Shown here: positions 50,531 to 58,875 of the stretch, piece by piece
How positions within the stretch are numbered: the first letter of the stretch is position 1
Layout: each line of letters begins with the position of its first letter
Source: Oscillospiraceae bacterium
GTDB taxonomy: Bacteria > Bacillota > Clostridia > Oscillospirales > CAG-272
Direction of reading: 5' to 3'
DNA length: 64,000 nt
Assembly (NCBI GenBank): GCA_015063805.1
Contig: SVTK01000015.1
Coordinates: 1-64,000 of the forward strand
Position numbers and translations under genes: made by a program
Notes under the pieces: generated by a model
What the model was told of the DNA's origin: nothing
Databases searched by the model: none
What the model saw: the letters and a program-made list of their open reading frames with translations, nothing else

Positions 50531-51339
50531 GAGGAAATGAATTGCTGGACAAAATGGCACTGATCGATCCCGCTTACCTTGCGGCGGCCGATGCGGTGCC
50601 AAAACAGAAAATCGGATGGGTCAGGCTGGGGGTGCTGGCTGCCTGCCTCTGCCTCATCGCGGGAGTATGCCTTGTTCCCGCCCTGCGGAATGAGTCCCCT
50701 GCCCCGCCTTTCTCCCCTGTGCCCAATCCCGACGGCTCCGTTGAACGGGATTCCGAACCTGCCGTCTATCCGCCCCATACCATCCTCAAGCCGGGGGACG
50801 AGGGGTACATCGCCCCCGCCGAAACCGTTGCGCCGGGACAAAACCACAACATCTTCGCCCCCTTCATCGGTGAAGCCACAGAAGGGGCAGATCTGCCCAA
50901 CATCCCCCCCATGATCTCGTTCTTCGGCGAGACGGCTGACCGTGAGATCGAACCGGTACCAAACGGCGAAGTGCAGCTTTCCCCTTCGCTTCGGGCCGCA
51001 ATGGCTCACTACGGAGATTCAGCCAACTACCGGGTGCTGGTCATGCTTTTCCGGGACGAGCAGCCCATTCCCGGCAGGGCTGAAGCAGCCCTGCCGGAGG
51101 CAGAGCGACTGGGCAAACTGGGGTACATCGTGGCCATGGAAACCTACGGGCCCATCGATGATCCCGCCGCGGGTGTGACCGATTTCACCCTGCACGCCAC
51201 ATACGCCCAGCTGACGGAATTCCCCAATTCCGGTGAATTGGGATATTCCCTGATGCTGTACGGCGAATACTTCGGCGAGAGCGCCATGGGGAATGTTCCG
51301 GTAGTCTTCCACGGCTTTGCCGGGATGGAAAATGAATGA
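50527..51339 (+). CDS. single-pass membrane protein, probable anti-sigma factor
   Basis: A 270-residue protein with a short cytosolic part (~1-31, MRGNELLDKMALIDPAYLAAAD), one membrane helix (~32-50) and a ~220-residue extracytoplasmic domain with a Pro-rich start. The N-terminal pattern is common in clostridial proteins encoded directly after ECF sigma factors, where the short cytosolic segment is thought to hold the sigma factor. No zinc-binding anti-sigma motif is seen. The outer domain (~110-270) matches nothing I recognise. The overlap with the sigma gene and the terminator at 51339 define a two-gene operon. Confidence 0.78.
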   Translation: MRGNELLDKMALIDPAYLAAADAVPKQKIGWVRLGVLAACLCLIAGVCLVPALRNESPAPPFSPVPNPDGSVERDSEPAVYPPHTILKPGDEGYIAPAETVAPGQNHNIFAPFIGEATEGADLPNIPPMISFFGETADREIEPVPNGEVQLSPSLRAAMAHYGDSANYRVLVMLFRDEQPIPGRAEAALPEAERLGKLGYIVAMETYGPIDDPAAGVTDFTLHATYAQLTEFPNSGELGYSLMLYGEYFGESAMGNVPVVFHGFAGMENE

Positions 51340-51373
51340 AAAAAGGTCTGCCGCTGTGCGGCAGACCTTTTTT
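51339..51373. terminator. bidirectional terminator
   Basis: Perfect 16-bp stem with loop TGT; A6 on the left and T6 on the right. It lies between the convergent sigma operon and TPM gene and overlaps the last base of the stop codon at 51339. Confidence 0.9.
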
Positions 51374-51379
51374 CATCCG

Positions 51380-52129
51380 TCAGAATTTTCCGCCGCCTCC
51401 GCCGTGACTGCGGCCGGAGGAGGAGGTATGGGTGCGTGAACCGCCCGAAGAGCTGGTTTGCTTCGCCACGCGGTGAACATTGCGGTAGAGGAAGAAATCG
51501 TTGGAGCCGGTGATGTTCAGACTGCCTGCCTTGACATAATCGGCAGCTGCTGTGGCGGCTCTTACGGTTTTGAGCTCACCCTTCAGCTTACCCGTCACAA
51601 TGAATGCAGCCACAAGGCCAACGCCAAGCGAAATCAGCAATGCCTTGCCGAAATCAAAGGGGTAACCGTTGACCTCGCCATTGATGTAATAATCGCAGTC
51701 ATCGGCAAAAGCCTCGAAGGCATCGGAATTGTCTCCCTGCCCCAAATAACCCGCTACATTTTCGCCGATGGACTCGATGCGGTAATCATCGAAGATGTTG
51801 ATGCAGCGTCCTGCAGTGGAGATCCACCACTCACGGTATTCCATACTCACCAGCAGAAGAATGCCGTCGTTGCCGAAGTTGGCATCGTAGTAATCATCGG
51901 CAAAATCCATGGGGGATTTTCCCTCAGTGGACATTACCGTGACGACCGCCACATCCATGCCGTAGGCTTCACTGATGCTGTCGAAACGGGCGAGAAGCTC
52001 TGCCTCCTCCCCGGCACTCAGCAGATCCGCGCCGTCATAGAGGCGGGGCATCCCTTCAGCCGAGACGCCAAGGGAAAGCAGGATCGAGAGGGAGATCAGC
52101 ACGAGACAAATGTAAATTTTCTTTTTCAT
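51380..52129 (-). CDS. TPM-domain secreted membrane protein
   Basis: A 249-residue protein with a signal sequence (~1-24), a TPM domain (~28-160; LYDGADLLSAGEEAELLARFDSI, GILLLVSMEYREWWI), one membrane helix (~163-183) and a Ser/Gly-rich tail ending in SHGGGGGKF, typical of TPM (YgcG) proteins. Function is unclear; the fold is linked to membrane assembly or repair in other systems. It follows the zinc-ribbon membrane protein by 17 bases, a pairing often seen in clostridia. Confidence 0.9.
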   Translation of the reverse strand: MKKKIYICLVLISLSILLSLGVSAEGMPRLYDGADLLSAGEEAELLARFDSISEAYGMDVAVVTVMSTEGKSPMDFADDYYDANFGNDGILLLVSMEYREWWISTAGRCINIFDDYRIESIGENVAGYLGQGDNSDAFEAFADDCDYYINGEVNGYPFDFGKALLISLGVGLVAAFIVTGKLKGELKTVRAATAAADYVKAGSLNITGSNDFFLYRNVHRVAKQTSSSGGSRTHTSSSGRSHGGGGGKF

Positions 52130-52146
52130 ATGTTTCTCTCTCCTCC

Positions 52147-53232
52147 TTACAGCAGCCAGAACAGGAACTGCAGCGCAAAAGCGGCAGCGCCGGCAATGGC
52201 AAATACCGAGAAGAACCAGCGTTCATAGGCTCCCTTGTCCACCGGCAGATCACCCACCATTTTCCCCGTCTGTCCGTTCATGGCAAAGGTGTATTTTTGC
52301 CCGTTCCAGTTGGTGGTAAGAAGCCACACGGGATAAAGGGCATACTTGGTGACACCGTCTGAGAAGTTCACCCCGGAGCTTTCGGTAATCACCGTATCGT
52401 AACCGGTAACCGTTCTGCGGAACGCCTCTTCTGTGCTCTTCTTGATGCGCTCATTGGCGCGGTTAATGCTGGTTTCGGCATCCACATCGTATTTATCGGC
52501 GAGGTAGCCGGCCAGATATGCCGTCTGAAAATCCACCGCCTCACGGAAATCGTAGGGCTCGATGGACTCCATCAGGGTGTCATCAATCTTGGAGGAACCG
52601 TCCACGGGAACCCGGGTGAAACCCAGAGAACCACTTCGGTTGACAGAAAAATATGAGGTTTCGGTATAATTGTAGCGGCTGTCTGACCAAAATCTTGTCC
52701 GGGTGGCCTTATAGCGGACATTGGCATTGGCATCGGCATCAAAGAGCCAGAAAGGAACGTAGATCCCCTTCACCTCTTCAATATGATTCTGATCGGCAAA
52801 CACCTTGGGCAGCAAGCGCTTACCGCCGTAATGCCGCTTGAGGGCCTCCACCGCCGCCTTCTTGTCCAGCTTAAAGGGGATCACATAATCAGGCTTCAGT
52901 GCCCCCGAGAACTTACCCATCATCACCACGGGATTGCCGCAATACGGACAAGAGGTGGCACCGCAGTTTTCGTCGCCCACAATTTCGCCGCCGCAGGATT
53001 GGCAGCTGTAAACATGAAGGCCATCGGTCTCACCCTCATCCCACTCCCCTCCCGCGCGCTCGGCCCAATCCATTTGATCGGCAGGCTCATGCTTGAGCGC
53101 CTCATCGTAAGAGGCCAGGGTCTCCATTTCAAATTCGGTATCGCAATAGGGACACTTCATTTTTTGCGACGCGCTGTCAAAGGCAATCGCACCGCCGCAG
53201 CAGGGACATTTGTATTCCTGGAGAACTGCCAA
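52147..53232 (-). CDS. zinc-ribbon membrane protein paired with TPM protein
   Basis: A 361-residue protein with two N-terminal zinc ribbons (CPCCGG...CPYC at ~9-30, then CQSCGG...CPYC at ~76-98), a central domain of unknown function (~105-315, YVPFWLFDADANANVRYKATR...) and a hydrophobic C-terminal end (~335-361) that probably anchors it. Similar proteins are annotated as TFIIB-type zinc ribbon proteins, without proven function. The TTG at 53232 is taken as start because AAGGAG ends 8 bases before it; the GTG at 53241 overlaps that site. First gene of a two-gene operon with the TPM protein. Confidence 0.85.
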   Translation of the reverse strand: MAVLQEYKCPCCGGAIAFDSASQKMKCPYCDTEFEMETLASYDEALKHEPADQMDWAERAGGEWDEGETDGLHVYSCQSCGGEIVGDENCGATSCPYCGNPVVMMGKFSGALKPDYVIPFKLDKKAAVEALKRHYGGKRLLPKVFADQNHIEEVKGIYVPFWLFDADANANVRYKATRTRFWSDSRYNYTETSYFSVNRSGSLGFTRVPVDGSSKIDDTLMESIEPYDFREAVDFQTAYLAGYLADKYDVDAETSINRANERIKKSTEEAFRRTVTGYDTVITESSGVNFSDGVTKYALYPVWLLTTNWNGQKYTFAMNGQTGKMVGDLPVDKGAYERWFFSVFAIAGAAAFALQFLFWLL

Positions 53233-53283
53233 ATTGATCACTCCTTCGTTTATTTCATCGCAGGGCGGAAATTATTCGACTCT

Positions 53284-53312
53284 ATTATATCACATCCGTC
53301 ATGGCCCGTCAA
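53284..53312 (-). promoter_or_regulatory. promoter of the zinc-ribbon/TPM operon
   Basis: On the minus strand TTGACG (plus 53307-53312), 17-base spacer, TATAAT (plus 53284-53289). Confidence 0.78.
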
Positions 53313-53365
53313 TCTCCTCCGCCGTCACTTTTCGCTTTTTTTCAAAATCCGCTTCACCAAAACAG

Positions 53366-53399
53366 GCGGGATCTCACCCCGATCGGAGCAAAATCCCGC
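53366..53399 (-). terminator. probable terminator of the DUF6512 gene
   Basis: Stem GCGGGAT/ATCCCGC (plus 53366-53372 and 53393-53399) followed on the minus strand by CTGTTTTGG, 8 bases after the stop codon. Confidence 0.55.
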
Positions 53400-53406
53400 T
53401 TGCTTT

Positions 53407-53931
53407 CTATATGCCATAGGTTCCTGTTATCGGATCTCTGAAAATCCCGATTTCAGGGGTGAAAAAGGTGAATACCGCGAACAGCACGGCAATTATGCAA
53501 AGCAAGACGAATGCCGCCTTCGGCCAGCGACACCGCCCGGCACCACGGTTGAACTGCCGTGTTTCAACGAGATACACAGCCGCCGCCGAGAGAAAAAAGA
53601 TCGCAATATTGATCCAGTCGGGAGAACTGCCGATCACACCGTTGTAAGTGTAAAACAGCACGGGGATCAAGGCAAGACCGAGAAGGTTCCCGCGAAGCTT
53701 TACGCACCAAAAATCCTCACGATCGCGGAAAAAATATGACTGAACAATCGCAAAGATGAACATGGGCCAAAACAAAAGTTTCATGTGTTCCCATGTGGAT
53801 TCATTCACCCCGGAAAAAGGGGAAATCAAGACGGATTCTCCGCTCCAATCATATAAAAAATGCAAAATTGTTCCCCCAAGAGAGGTAACAGCAAAGCCCC
53901 AAAGCTGCCAAAGACCGATTGCATATTTCAT
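53407..53931 (-). CDS. DUF6512-type membrane protein
   Basis: A 174-residue integral membrane protein with five predicted helices. The stretch SPFSGVNESTWEHMKLLFWP between the first helices is typical of DUF6512 proteins of clostridia (function unknown). The ATG at 53931 has GGGAGG 5 bases upstream; the frame continues to 54126 but lacks a ribosome site there and would run over a hairpin-forming region. Repeats of CAGTATA precede the gene. It is the last gene on the core side of the tRNA scar. Confidence 0.75.
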   Translation of the reverse strand: MKYAIGLWQLWGFAVTSLGGTILHFLYDWSGESVLISPFSGVNESTWEHMKLLFWPMFIFAIVQSYFFRDREDFWCVKLRGNLLGLALIPVLFYTYNGVIGSSPDWINIAIFFLSAAAVYLVETRQFNRGAGRCRWPKAAFVLLCIIAVLFAVFTFFTPEIGIFRDPITGTYGI

Positions 53932-53946
53932 GGCATCCTCCCGCAG

Positions 53947-53995
53947 CAGTATATTTTCAGAACAGTATATGACTGCAGGTGGGGATTTATACTGT
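53947..53995. promoter_or_regulatory. CAGTATA boxes before the DUF6512 gene
   Basis: CAGTATAT at 53947-53954, ACAGTATA at 53962-53969 and its exact inverse TATACTGT at 53988-53995. A dyad with 8-bp arms plus a third half-site looks like an operator. No matching regulator is adjacent. Confidence 0.4.
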
Positions 53996-54129
53996 TTTCT
54001 CCTCATCATCGCCGATGGATGACAATGAATCCCGATATTCATTTCATACACGGAACAATCCCGTGCAAAAACTCCGGAAAAGAAAAATCTTTTGTAAAGG
54101 GCAGTGAAAATTATGGCTAAAAACAAAAG

Positions 54130-54161
54130 AAAATCGGAGGTTCGGTTGAACCTCCGATTTT
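54130..54161 (-). terminator. terminator behind the tRNA remnant
   Basis: Perfect 14-bp stem with loop GGTT, followed on the minus strand by TTTTCTTTTGTTT. It begins directly after the CCA of the tRNA remnant, as a tRNA terminator would. Confidence 0.88.
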
Positions 54162-54207
54162 GGTCTGAGTGACAAGACTTGAACTTGCGGCCTCTACCAC
54201 CCCAACG
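54161..54207 (-). pseudogene. 3' half of a tRNA-Pro-like gene (attachment-site scar)
   Basis: On the minus strand this reads as the second half of a tRNA: anticodon-loop-like TTGGGGT, then GGTAG, variable loop, T-arm GCAAG-TTCAAGT-CTTGT, acceptor strand CACTCAG, discriminator A and CCA. The 5' half (which should start CTGAGTG) is missing; the sequence to the right does not pair. The loop and CCA tail suit tRNA-Pro(GGG). A half-tRNA from anticodon loop to 3' end is what tyrosine recombinases leave when an element integrates in a tRNA gene. Confidence 0.72.
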
Positions 54208-54345
54208 CCAAAATTAACGTTTTTCCGGTACTTTTTCGTTTTTTTCGTACTTCCCTGTCCGGAAAAATCGCATTTCCGTGCTCTCGTGTGCTCTTGTGTC
54301 CGAATAGTCCGTGCGTGTCTATGGTCTGAATATGTGGTCAAACTT

Positions 54346-54382
54346 GCCTCCCGAATTTTGCAGCGAATGCGGTTCGGGAGGC
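54346..54382. repeat. 10-bp inverted repeat
   Basis: GCCTCCCGAA and TTCGGGAGGC with a 17-base loop. Neither side has a T-run, so it is not a convincing terminator. Confidence 0.5.
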
Positions 54383-54435
54383 ATTTGCATTGTAGCACTT
54401 GTGAAGGTGATTGTCAAGAGGTTTCGCGGGTGAAA

Positions 54436-54477
54436 ATTTGGGATGCATAGTCAAAGATTTGGGATGCATAGTCAAAG
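54436..54477. repeat. 21-bp exact tandem duplication
   Basis: The unit begins ATTTGGGATGC and ends AGTCAAAG; it occurs twice back to back without mismatch (54436-54456 and 54457-54477). Confidence 0.85.
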
Positions 54478-54645
54478 AAAAGGGGAGGACATACATGCAG
54501 GCAGAACTTTAATAACATAGGAAGATCGACGAATACAAAACATACAATTCGCGTGTTACATGCATAAGCCAAAGGCTTGGGAACCCACTTTATATCCTCA
54601 CAGATAGCCAACCGGCTATCTTGAAAATTGTGTGCGCCGAAAAAA

Positions 54646-56415
54646 TCAGTGCGGTATTTTTACATCAATGTAAACTGCACAATGATCGCTCGCCTTCAGC
54701 GCATTTTCATCTGTGATAATTCTGTGGACATAGGATATAATTCCCTCGCTGATGAAGATGCGGTCGATACTTTCCTTTGATACCGGCATTTTTCCAACTT
54801 CATGGTTTGTTCCTATCCCCTCCATACTACTAACGGTTGATACGATCTCAGGATTAAGCAAACCACCCTTTACGGCTTCTGCATATCCCTTTGCATGACG
54901 ATAGAAATTGTAGTCACCGGTACTGAAAGAAGGAAGATTTCCGTATTTTGTACGCAATTCCGCAATGATTTCCAACATTTCGCGAACGTTATCTGCCCGC
55001 CATTCGGCACCTTCAACCTCATTGGTCCCGGGAATATTGTAACTTGCAGAAAGCATTGCACCGTGCAGATTTGTGACAATAAAATCCGGACTGCCATCCA
55101 ACGGCGAAAGAACGGCCCAGGAAATTGATTTGGTATTGGTGCCTTTATAGCTTGAACGCAGGAATCTCACGCCGGCTTCCAACAGTTCAAACTTATCCTT
55201 GCGGTAAAGAATCGGGGTATAGTTGGCAATTTCTCCATTGTCGTGCCATCTTTGATTGTACGCATAAAATTCAAGCAAGGGCTTGATGACATAGCTCTGA
55301 ACGGTCTTGTTTGCTTCCTGCAAACCGATTACATCGGGAAGATACTGCTTGATCAGATCGATCATATAGGGGAAGCGTTCCTCATAGTTTTCCTGTGCGC
55401 CCAGCGTATTCAAGGTCATGACCCGAAAATCCGCCTCGGCATAAACGGGGTACTGATGCATTGTTGCATCAGTCAAGGCAATGTCACCGACATCAACCTT
55501 CCCGGTTTTTCCTTTCAGATAATTCTCGGAAAATAAAAGCACAGCATTGCTGGTTGTCCATCCGCTCTTCCCTGCCAGTACCATTGTCCCCTCTTTGTGT
55601 TCAATTGCGTACATGGCAGGATCGGCCCCTTCCTGCGTGATTGCGGAGACGTTGGTTCCCTCACACGGTGAAATATCTGTATTGCCGGGAAGGCCAACCA
55701 AAATTTTCTTTTTCTGAGCCTGATCCATCGACACAACATTCAAATTCCAACCACATGCAAAAGCGATCTCCTGCTGCAAAAGGACAGCTGCATCCTTGAA
55801 CTGACTCTCTGTGTAAGCAATGGAATATTCAGTAATCGGGTTTCCGCCAAGAGACAGCACATCAATCGGATACGCAACATTGTGCAAAATCATCGTGTCA
55901 CGCGGAATGAGGATCTCCCCATTTGCGATGGACGACAGGAATGTACGAACGAACGTCGCACAGGCTTCCGCTGTCGCTTCGGGGCTTCCGCCGCAAATAA
56001 CAATACGTTCATTTTCTACCGAGATGGAATATTCGCCGACTCGAAGTTTTGATGCTGCTTGAATAGATTCCTCACGATTCGTCACGCCCAGCAAAATTTC
56101 CTTTTTGGGACGAGAGGCAGGGTCTGTGCCGGGTCTCTCCCAGTCATCGGTCAGGTTAATATCAATTCCGGCCTTCAAAAATGCGCCATAGAGATCGGAA
56201 CCTGCATCAACCACGCATGGGTCTGCTGTTTCCGCTCGAACAATGGTATATTCACTCTTGCTCCCTGTTGCCAGAACAATCGGTTCCATGGCAGGAACTG
56301 ATTGTTCAAGAGGGGACGTTGTTTCGGATACATTTACATCTTCGCTTGTGTCCTGACAGCCAATTAACAGCAAGACAGACAAAAACAATGGGAGAAAGAC
56401 AAATTTCTTTTTCAT
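54646..56415 (-). CDS. endonuclease/exonuclease/phosphatase-family lipoprotein
   Basis: A 589-residue secreted lipoprotein. The signal peptide ends in a clear lipobox LIGC (lipidated C20). Residues ~45-310 form one or two alpha/beta domains rich in repeats of the type EILLGVTNREES / KILVGLPGNTD, resembling non-catalytic N-domains of surface glycosidases. Residues ~320-589 are an EEP domain: FRVMTLNTLG, DVIGLQEANK, VTNLHGAML, STGDYN, SIDRIFIS, and the final SDHCAVYIDV with the catalytic His. Substrate may be a phosphodiester or lipid; unknown. ATG 56415 has GGAGG 8 bases before it. It follows the beta-lactamase-like gene by 33 bases and is probably cotranscribed. Confidence 0.85.
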   Translation of the reverse strand: MKKKFVFLPLFLSVLLLIGCQDTSEDVNVSETTSPLEQSVPAMEPIVLATGSKSEYTIVRAETADPCVVDAGSDLYGAFLKAGIDINLTDDWERPGTDPASRPKKEILLGVTNREESIQAASKLRVGEYSISVENERIVICGGSPEATAEACATFVRTFLSSIANGEILIPRDTMILHNVAYPIDVLSLGGNPITEYSIAYTESQFKDAAVLLQQEIAFACGWNLNVVSMDQAQKKKILVGLPGNTDISPCEGTNVSAITQEGADPAMYAIEHKEGTMVLAGKSGWTTSNAVLLFSENYLKGKTGKVDVGDIALTDATMHQYPVYAEADFRVMTLNTLGAQENYEERFPYMIDLIKQYLPDVIGLQEANKTVQSYVIKPLLEFYAYNQRWHDNGEIANYTPILYRKDKFELLEAGVRFLRSSYKGTNTKSISWAVLSPLDGSPDFIVTNLHGAMLSASYNIPGTNEVEGAEWRADNVREMLEIIAELRTKYGNLPSFSTGDYNFYRHAKGYAEAVKGGLLNPEIVSTVSSMEGIGTNHEVGKMPVSKESIDRIFISEGIISYVHRIITDENALKASDHCAVYIDVKIPH

Positions 56416-56448
56416 TTTATGATCCTCCTGTTTTAGAACTAATATCAT

Positions 56449-57579
56449 TTATGCCTGATGCGTTCCGTACAAACAATGTTTGATTCTGGGGAGTACATAC
56501 TCCTCCTGATTATTGAGCATGTGCTGCGCATAGAAGAGAGAAAGGTGATTCTCCGGATCGATCAGAACATATGATCCGGCTGCACCGTGCCACCCAAATT
56601 CTCCGTACGGTCCGGGATTCCCTACGGAAGTGTCCATCATTGTTCTAACGCCAAACCCGTAGCCGTAACCATCATAGCAGTGCCATTGGGCAGCAAATTC
56701 GGCAAGCTGGTTTTCGTTGAGACAGTTGGTCCGCATCATATCGATCATATGACCGGAGAGGATCTGTTCCCCCGTCGCAGCTACACCGCCACAGGCCAAT
56801 GCATCGGCAAAAAGAATATAATCCCGCACGGAAGAAATCAATCCTGCACCTCCGCTTTCATATTCACTGCCCAGCACGTACATATTGGTCAGCGGAATTT
56901 GCTCCGCCCTCCCGGTTTTATCATTAAAACGGTATTGTGTTGCCATTTTTTCGGCAATTGCGGAATTGAACCGGAATGTACTTTCTATCATGCCGCAGGG
57001 AGTAAAAATATTCTTCTTGGCATACTCTTCAAAAGACATTCCCGAGATTACCTCAACAGCTCTTGCCAGCACATCGTGGCTCAAACCGTATCCAAACTGC
57101 TCTCCGGGGTGAAAATCCAGTGGCATTTTGGCAATTCCGCGAACTACATCACACAAAGGAGATCGGCCGCCTGTTCGTTCACCGACATTCTGCAGATATG
57201 CTGAGGTAAGATTATAGGAAAGGCCCGATGTCATCGTGAAAAGATCGCGGAATGTGATTTCCCGGTTTGGCTCGACCGTATAGGCACCGCAGCGGACTCG
57301 AATGTCACGGAATTCCGGAAGCACGCTCGAGATAGGATCACGCATTAAAAATTTTCCTTGAGAAAAAAGCTGCAGTGCTGCCGTACAGGTAATTACCTTT
57401 GAGCAGGAATACATGAAATATAATTCGTTGCCGTGAAGTTTCATTCCGCTTGTGTTATCCGGTGTACTGACCGTATAACGGTACAGTTCTTCATGATCAC
57501 GGTACACAACAATATCTCCGCCGGGGATACCCCGTTGGGAAAGGCTGTTCATCAATTCTGTAAGATATTTGAAATCCAT
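56449..57579 (-). CDS. class C beta-lactamase-fold serine hydrolase
   Basis: A 376-residue protein of the beta-lactamase/DD-peptidase/EstB family. The nucleophile motif is S58-C-S-K61 (SxxK), the second motif is FGYGLSHD (Y164; the usual YxN reads Y-G-L), and the third is WHGAAGS, with HGA in place of KTG. No signal peptide is evident, so it is probably cytosolic and acts as an esterase or peptidase rather than a true beta-lactamase. The ATG at 57579 has GAGGAG 8 bases upstream; the long upstream frame is excluded because it starts before the promoter at 57698-57726. Confidence 0.88.
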   Translation of the reverse strand: MDFKYLTELMNSLSQRGIPGGDIVVYRDHEELYRYTVSTPDNTSGMKLHGNELYFMYSCSKVITCTAALQLFSQGKFLMRDPISSVLPEFRDIRVRCGAYTVEPNREITFRDLFTMTSGLSYNLTSAYLQNVGERTGGRSPLCDVVRGIAKMPLDFHPGEQFGYGLSHDVLARAVEVISGMSFEEYAKKNIFTPCGMIESTFRFNSAIAEKMATQYRFNDKTGRAEQIPLTNMYVLGSEYESGGAGLISSVRDYILFADALACGGVAATGEQILSGHMIDMMRTNCLNENQLAEFAAQWHCYDGYGYGFGVRTMMDTSVGNPGPYGEFGWHGAAGSYVLIDPENHLSLFYAQHMLNNQEEYVLPRIKHCLYGTHQA

Positions 57580-57697
57580 ATTGCCCACTCCTCTTGATTT
57601 TTGTCCGAAACGATTGATGCCAAAATTTTCACAGAATGGTTCCGCATCGATCATATCGAATGTCAGACCGAAATAATTTCGTAATGCTTGTATCTCA

Positions 57698-57726
57698 ATT
57701 ATACATGATGCAATTTCGCTTGTCAA
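57698..57726 (-). promoter_or_regulatory. promoter of the hydrolase/EEP lipoprotein operon
   Basis: On the minus strand TTGACA (plus 57721-57726), 17-base spacer, TATAAT (plus 57698-57703), about 120 bases before the ATG. Confidence 0.82.
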
Positions 57727-57802
57727 GGCAAAAAGCAAAAATAATGAAAAATTTCTGTAATTACATTATCCGTCTTTCTTTGAAATAATTCCAAAAACCC
57801 TG

Positions 57803-57831
57803 TTGACATTCATATTTTTTTGTGATAAACT
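57803..57831 (+). promoter_or_regulatory. promoter of the dehydrogenase complex operon
   Basis: TTGACA (57803-57808), 17-base spacer, TAAACT (57826-57831), about 50 bases before the E1alpha start. Confidence 0.75.
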
Positions 57832-57881
57832 AAAAACAAGTTGGAGGAGATCCAATGTAATTACACAAAGGAGTGATTGTT

Positions 57882-58856
57882 TTGTCCACCATGCCCACCC
57901 GAGAAAAGGCGCTCGGAATGTACCGAAAAATGTATGAAATCCGTCAGTACGAAGAAACGGTAAAGTATCTCTTTTTCGAAGGAATCATGCCGGGTACGAT
58001 TCATCAAAGTGCCGGTGAAGAGGCTTCTGCTGTCGGTATCATTTATGACCTGAGAAAAGAGGATATCGTGTATTCCACTCACCGTCCCGCCGGTCATGAT
58101 CTTGCGAAGGGAATCTCTCTCAGATCCATGATGTGCGAAATGTTTGGCAAAGCGGACGGCTGCTGTAAGGGCAAGGGCGGTGCGATGCATACCGGAGACA
58201 TGTCGGTTGGTGTTCCTCCTGCAAATGCAATTGTGGGTGGCAACATCCCGATTGCAGCAGGGACCGCACTCGCGTTCAAAATGCAAAAAAAAGACAATAT
58301 CGCAGTTTCTTTTATGGGTGATGGAGCAACAAACGAAGGATCGTTCCATGAAGGACTTAATTTCGCGGCAACGTGGAAACTTCCCGTGGTTTATGTCTGC
58401 GAGAATAATCTTTATTCCGCAACCACCTCCATTCATCTGACAACCCTTCTTGAAAATCCTGCGGCAGGACGCGCATCGGCTTACGGTTGTCCCGGCGTAG
58501 TCGTCGACGGAAACGATGTTCTCGCAGTCAACGAGGCAATGGAAGAGGCAATCCGTCGCGCTCGTTCCGGCGAAGGCCCTACGATTCTTGAACTCAAGAC
58601 TTACCGCAAATATGGTCACTCGAGAAATGATGCCTGCGGATACCGCCCCAAGGATGAGGAAAAAGAATGGCTCGAGGACAGAGATCCCATCAAGACCTTC
58701 CGAGCAAGACTGCTTGCGGAAGGCGTAGCCTCTGAGGAAGAGCTCGCACAAATTGAAGAGTGTGTCGATACCGAGATTGATGAAGCCGTAGAATATGCAA
58801 AGTCCTCCCCGATGCCAACGCTCGCGTCTGCACTCGAGGACATCTACGCAGACTGA
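57882..58856 (+). CDS. thiamine-PP-dependent dehydrogenase E1 alpha (acetoin/pyruvate type)
   Basis: A 324-residue alpha subunit of a 2-oxoacid/acetoin dehydrogenase E1. The ThDP motif starts G146-D-G-A-T-N-E-G and closes with E-N-N (174-176); the start region YEIRQYEETVKYLFFEG and the HRPAGHDLAKG loop match AcoA/PdhA. With E1beta it decarboxylates or cleaves the substrate and passes the acyl group to lipoyl-E2. TTG 57882 is chosen: AAAGGAG ends 8 bases before it, while the GTG at 57873 overlaps that site. The short alpha and lack of any lipoate ligase or acoR nearby leave acetoin versus pyruvate or branched acids open. Confidence 0.92.
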   Translation: MSTMPTREKALGMYRKMYEIRQYEETVKYLFFEGIMPGTIHQSAGEEASAVGIIYDLRKEDIVYSTHRPAGHDLAKGISLRSMMCEMFGKADGCCKGKGGAMHTGDMSVGVPPANAIVGGNIPIAAGTALAFKMQKKDNIAVSFMGDGATNEGSFHEGLNFAATWKLPVVYVCENNLYSATTSIHLTTLLENPAAGRASAYGCPGVVVDGNDVLAVNEAMEEAIRRARSGEGPTILELKTYRKYGHSRNDACGYRPKDEEKEWLEDRDPIKTFRARLLAEGVASEEELAQIEECVDTEIDEAVEYAKSSPMPTLASALEDIYAD

Positions 58857-58875
58857 TAAAGGAGGAGTTTTAGTT

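Larger units (their letters stand above)
53932..54645. other. 714-base intergenic region holding a tRNA scar, hairpins and repeats
   Basis: No protein gene is supported here. From left to right: CAGTATA boxes (53947-53995), a terminator (54130-54161), a 3' half-tRNA (54161-54207), an A+T-rich stretch, a 10-bp inverted repeat (54346-54382) and a 21-bp tandem repeat (54436-54477). The remainder to 54645 shows nothing I recognise. Composition drops in G+C to the right of the tRNA remnant. Confidence 0.7.

Noticed and set aside
54169..54450. A 93-codon frame starting MTRLELAAST on the plus strand
   Set aside because: It is the well-known false frame that arises opposite tRNA 3' ends; here it covers the tRNA-Pro remnant.
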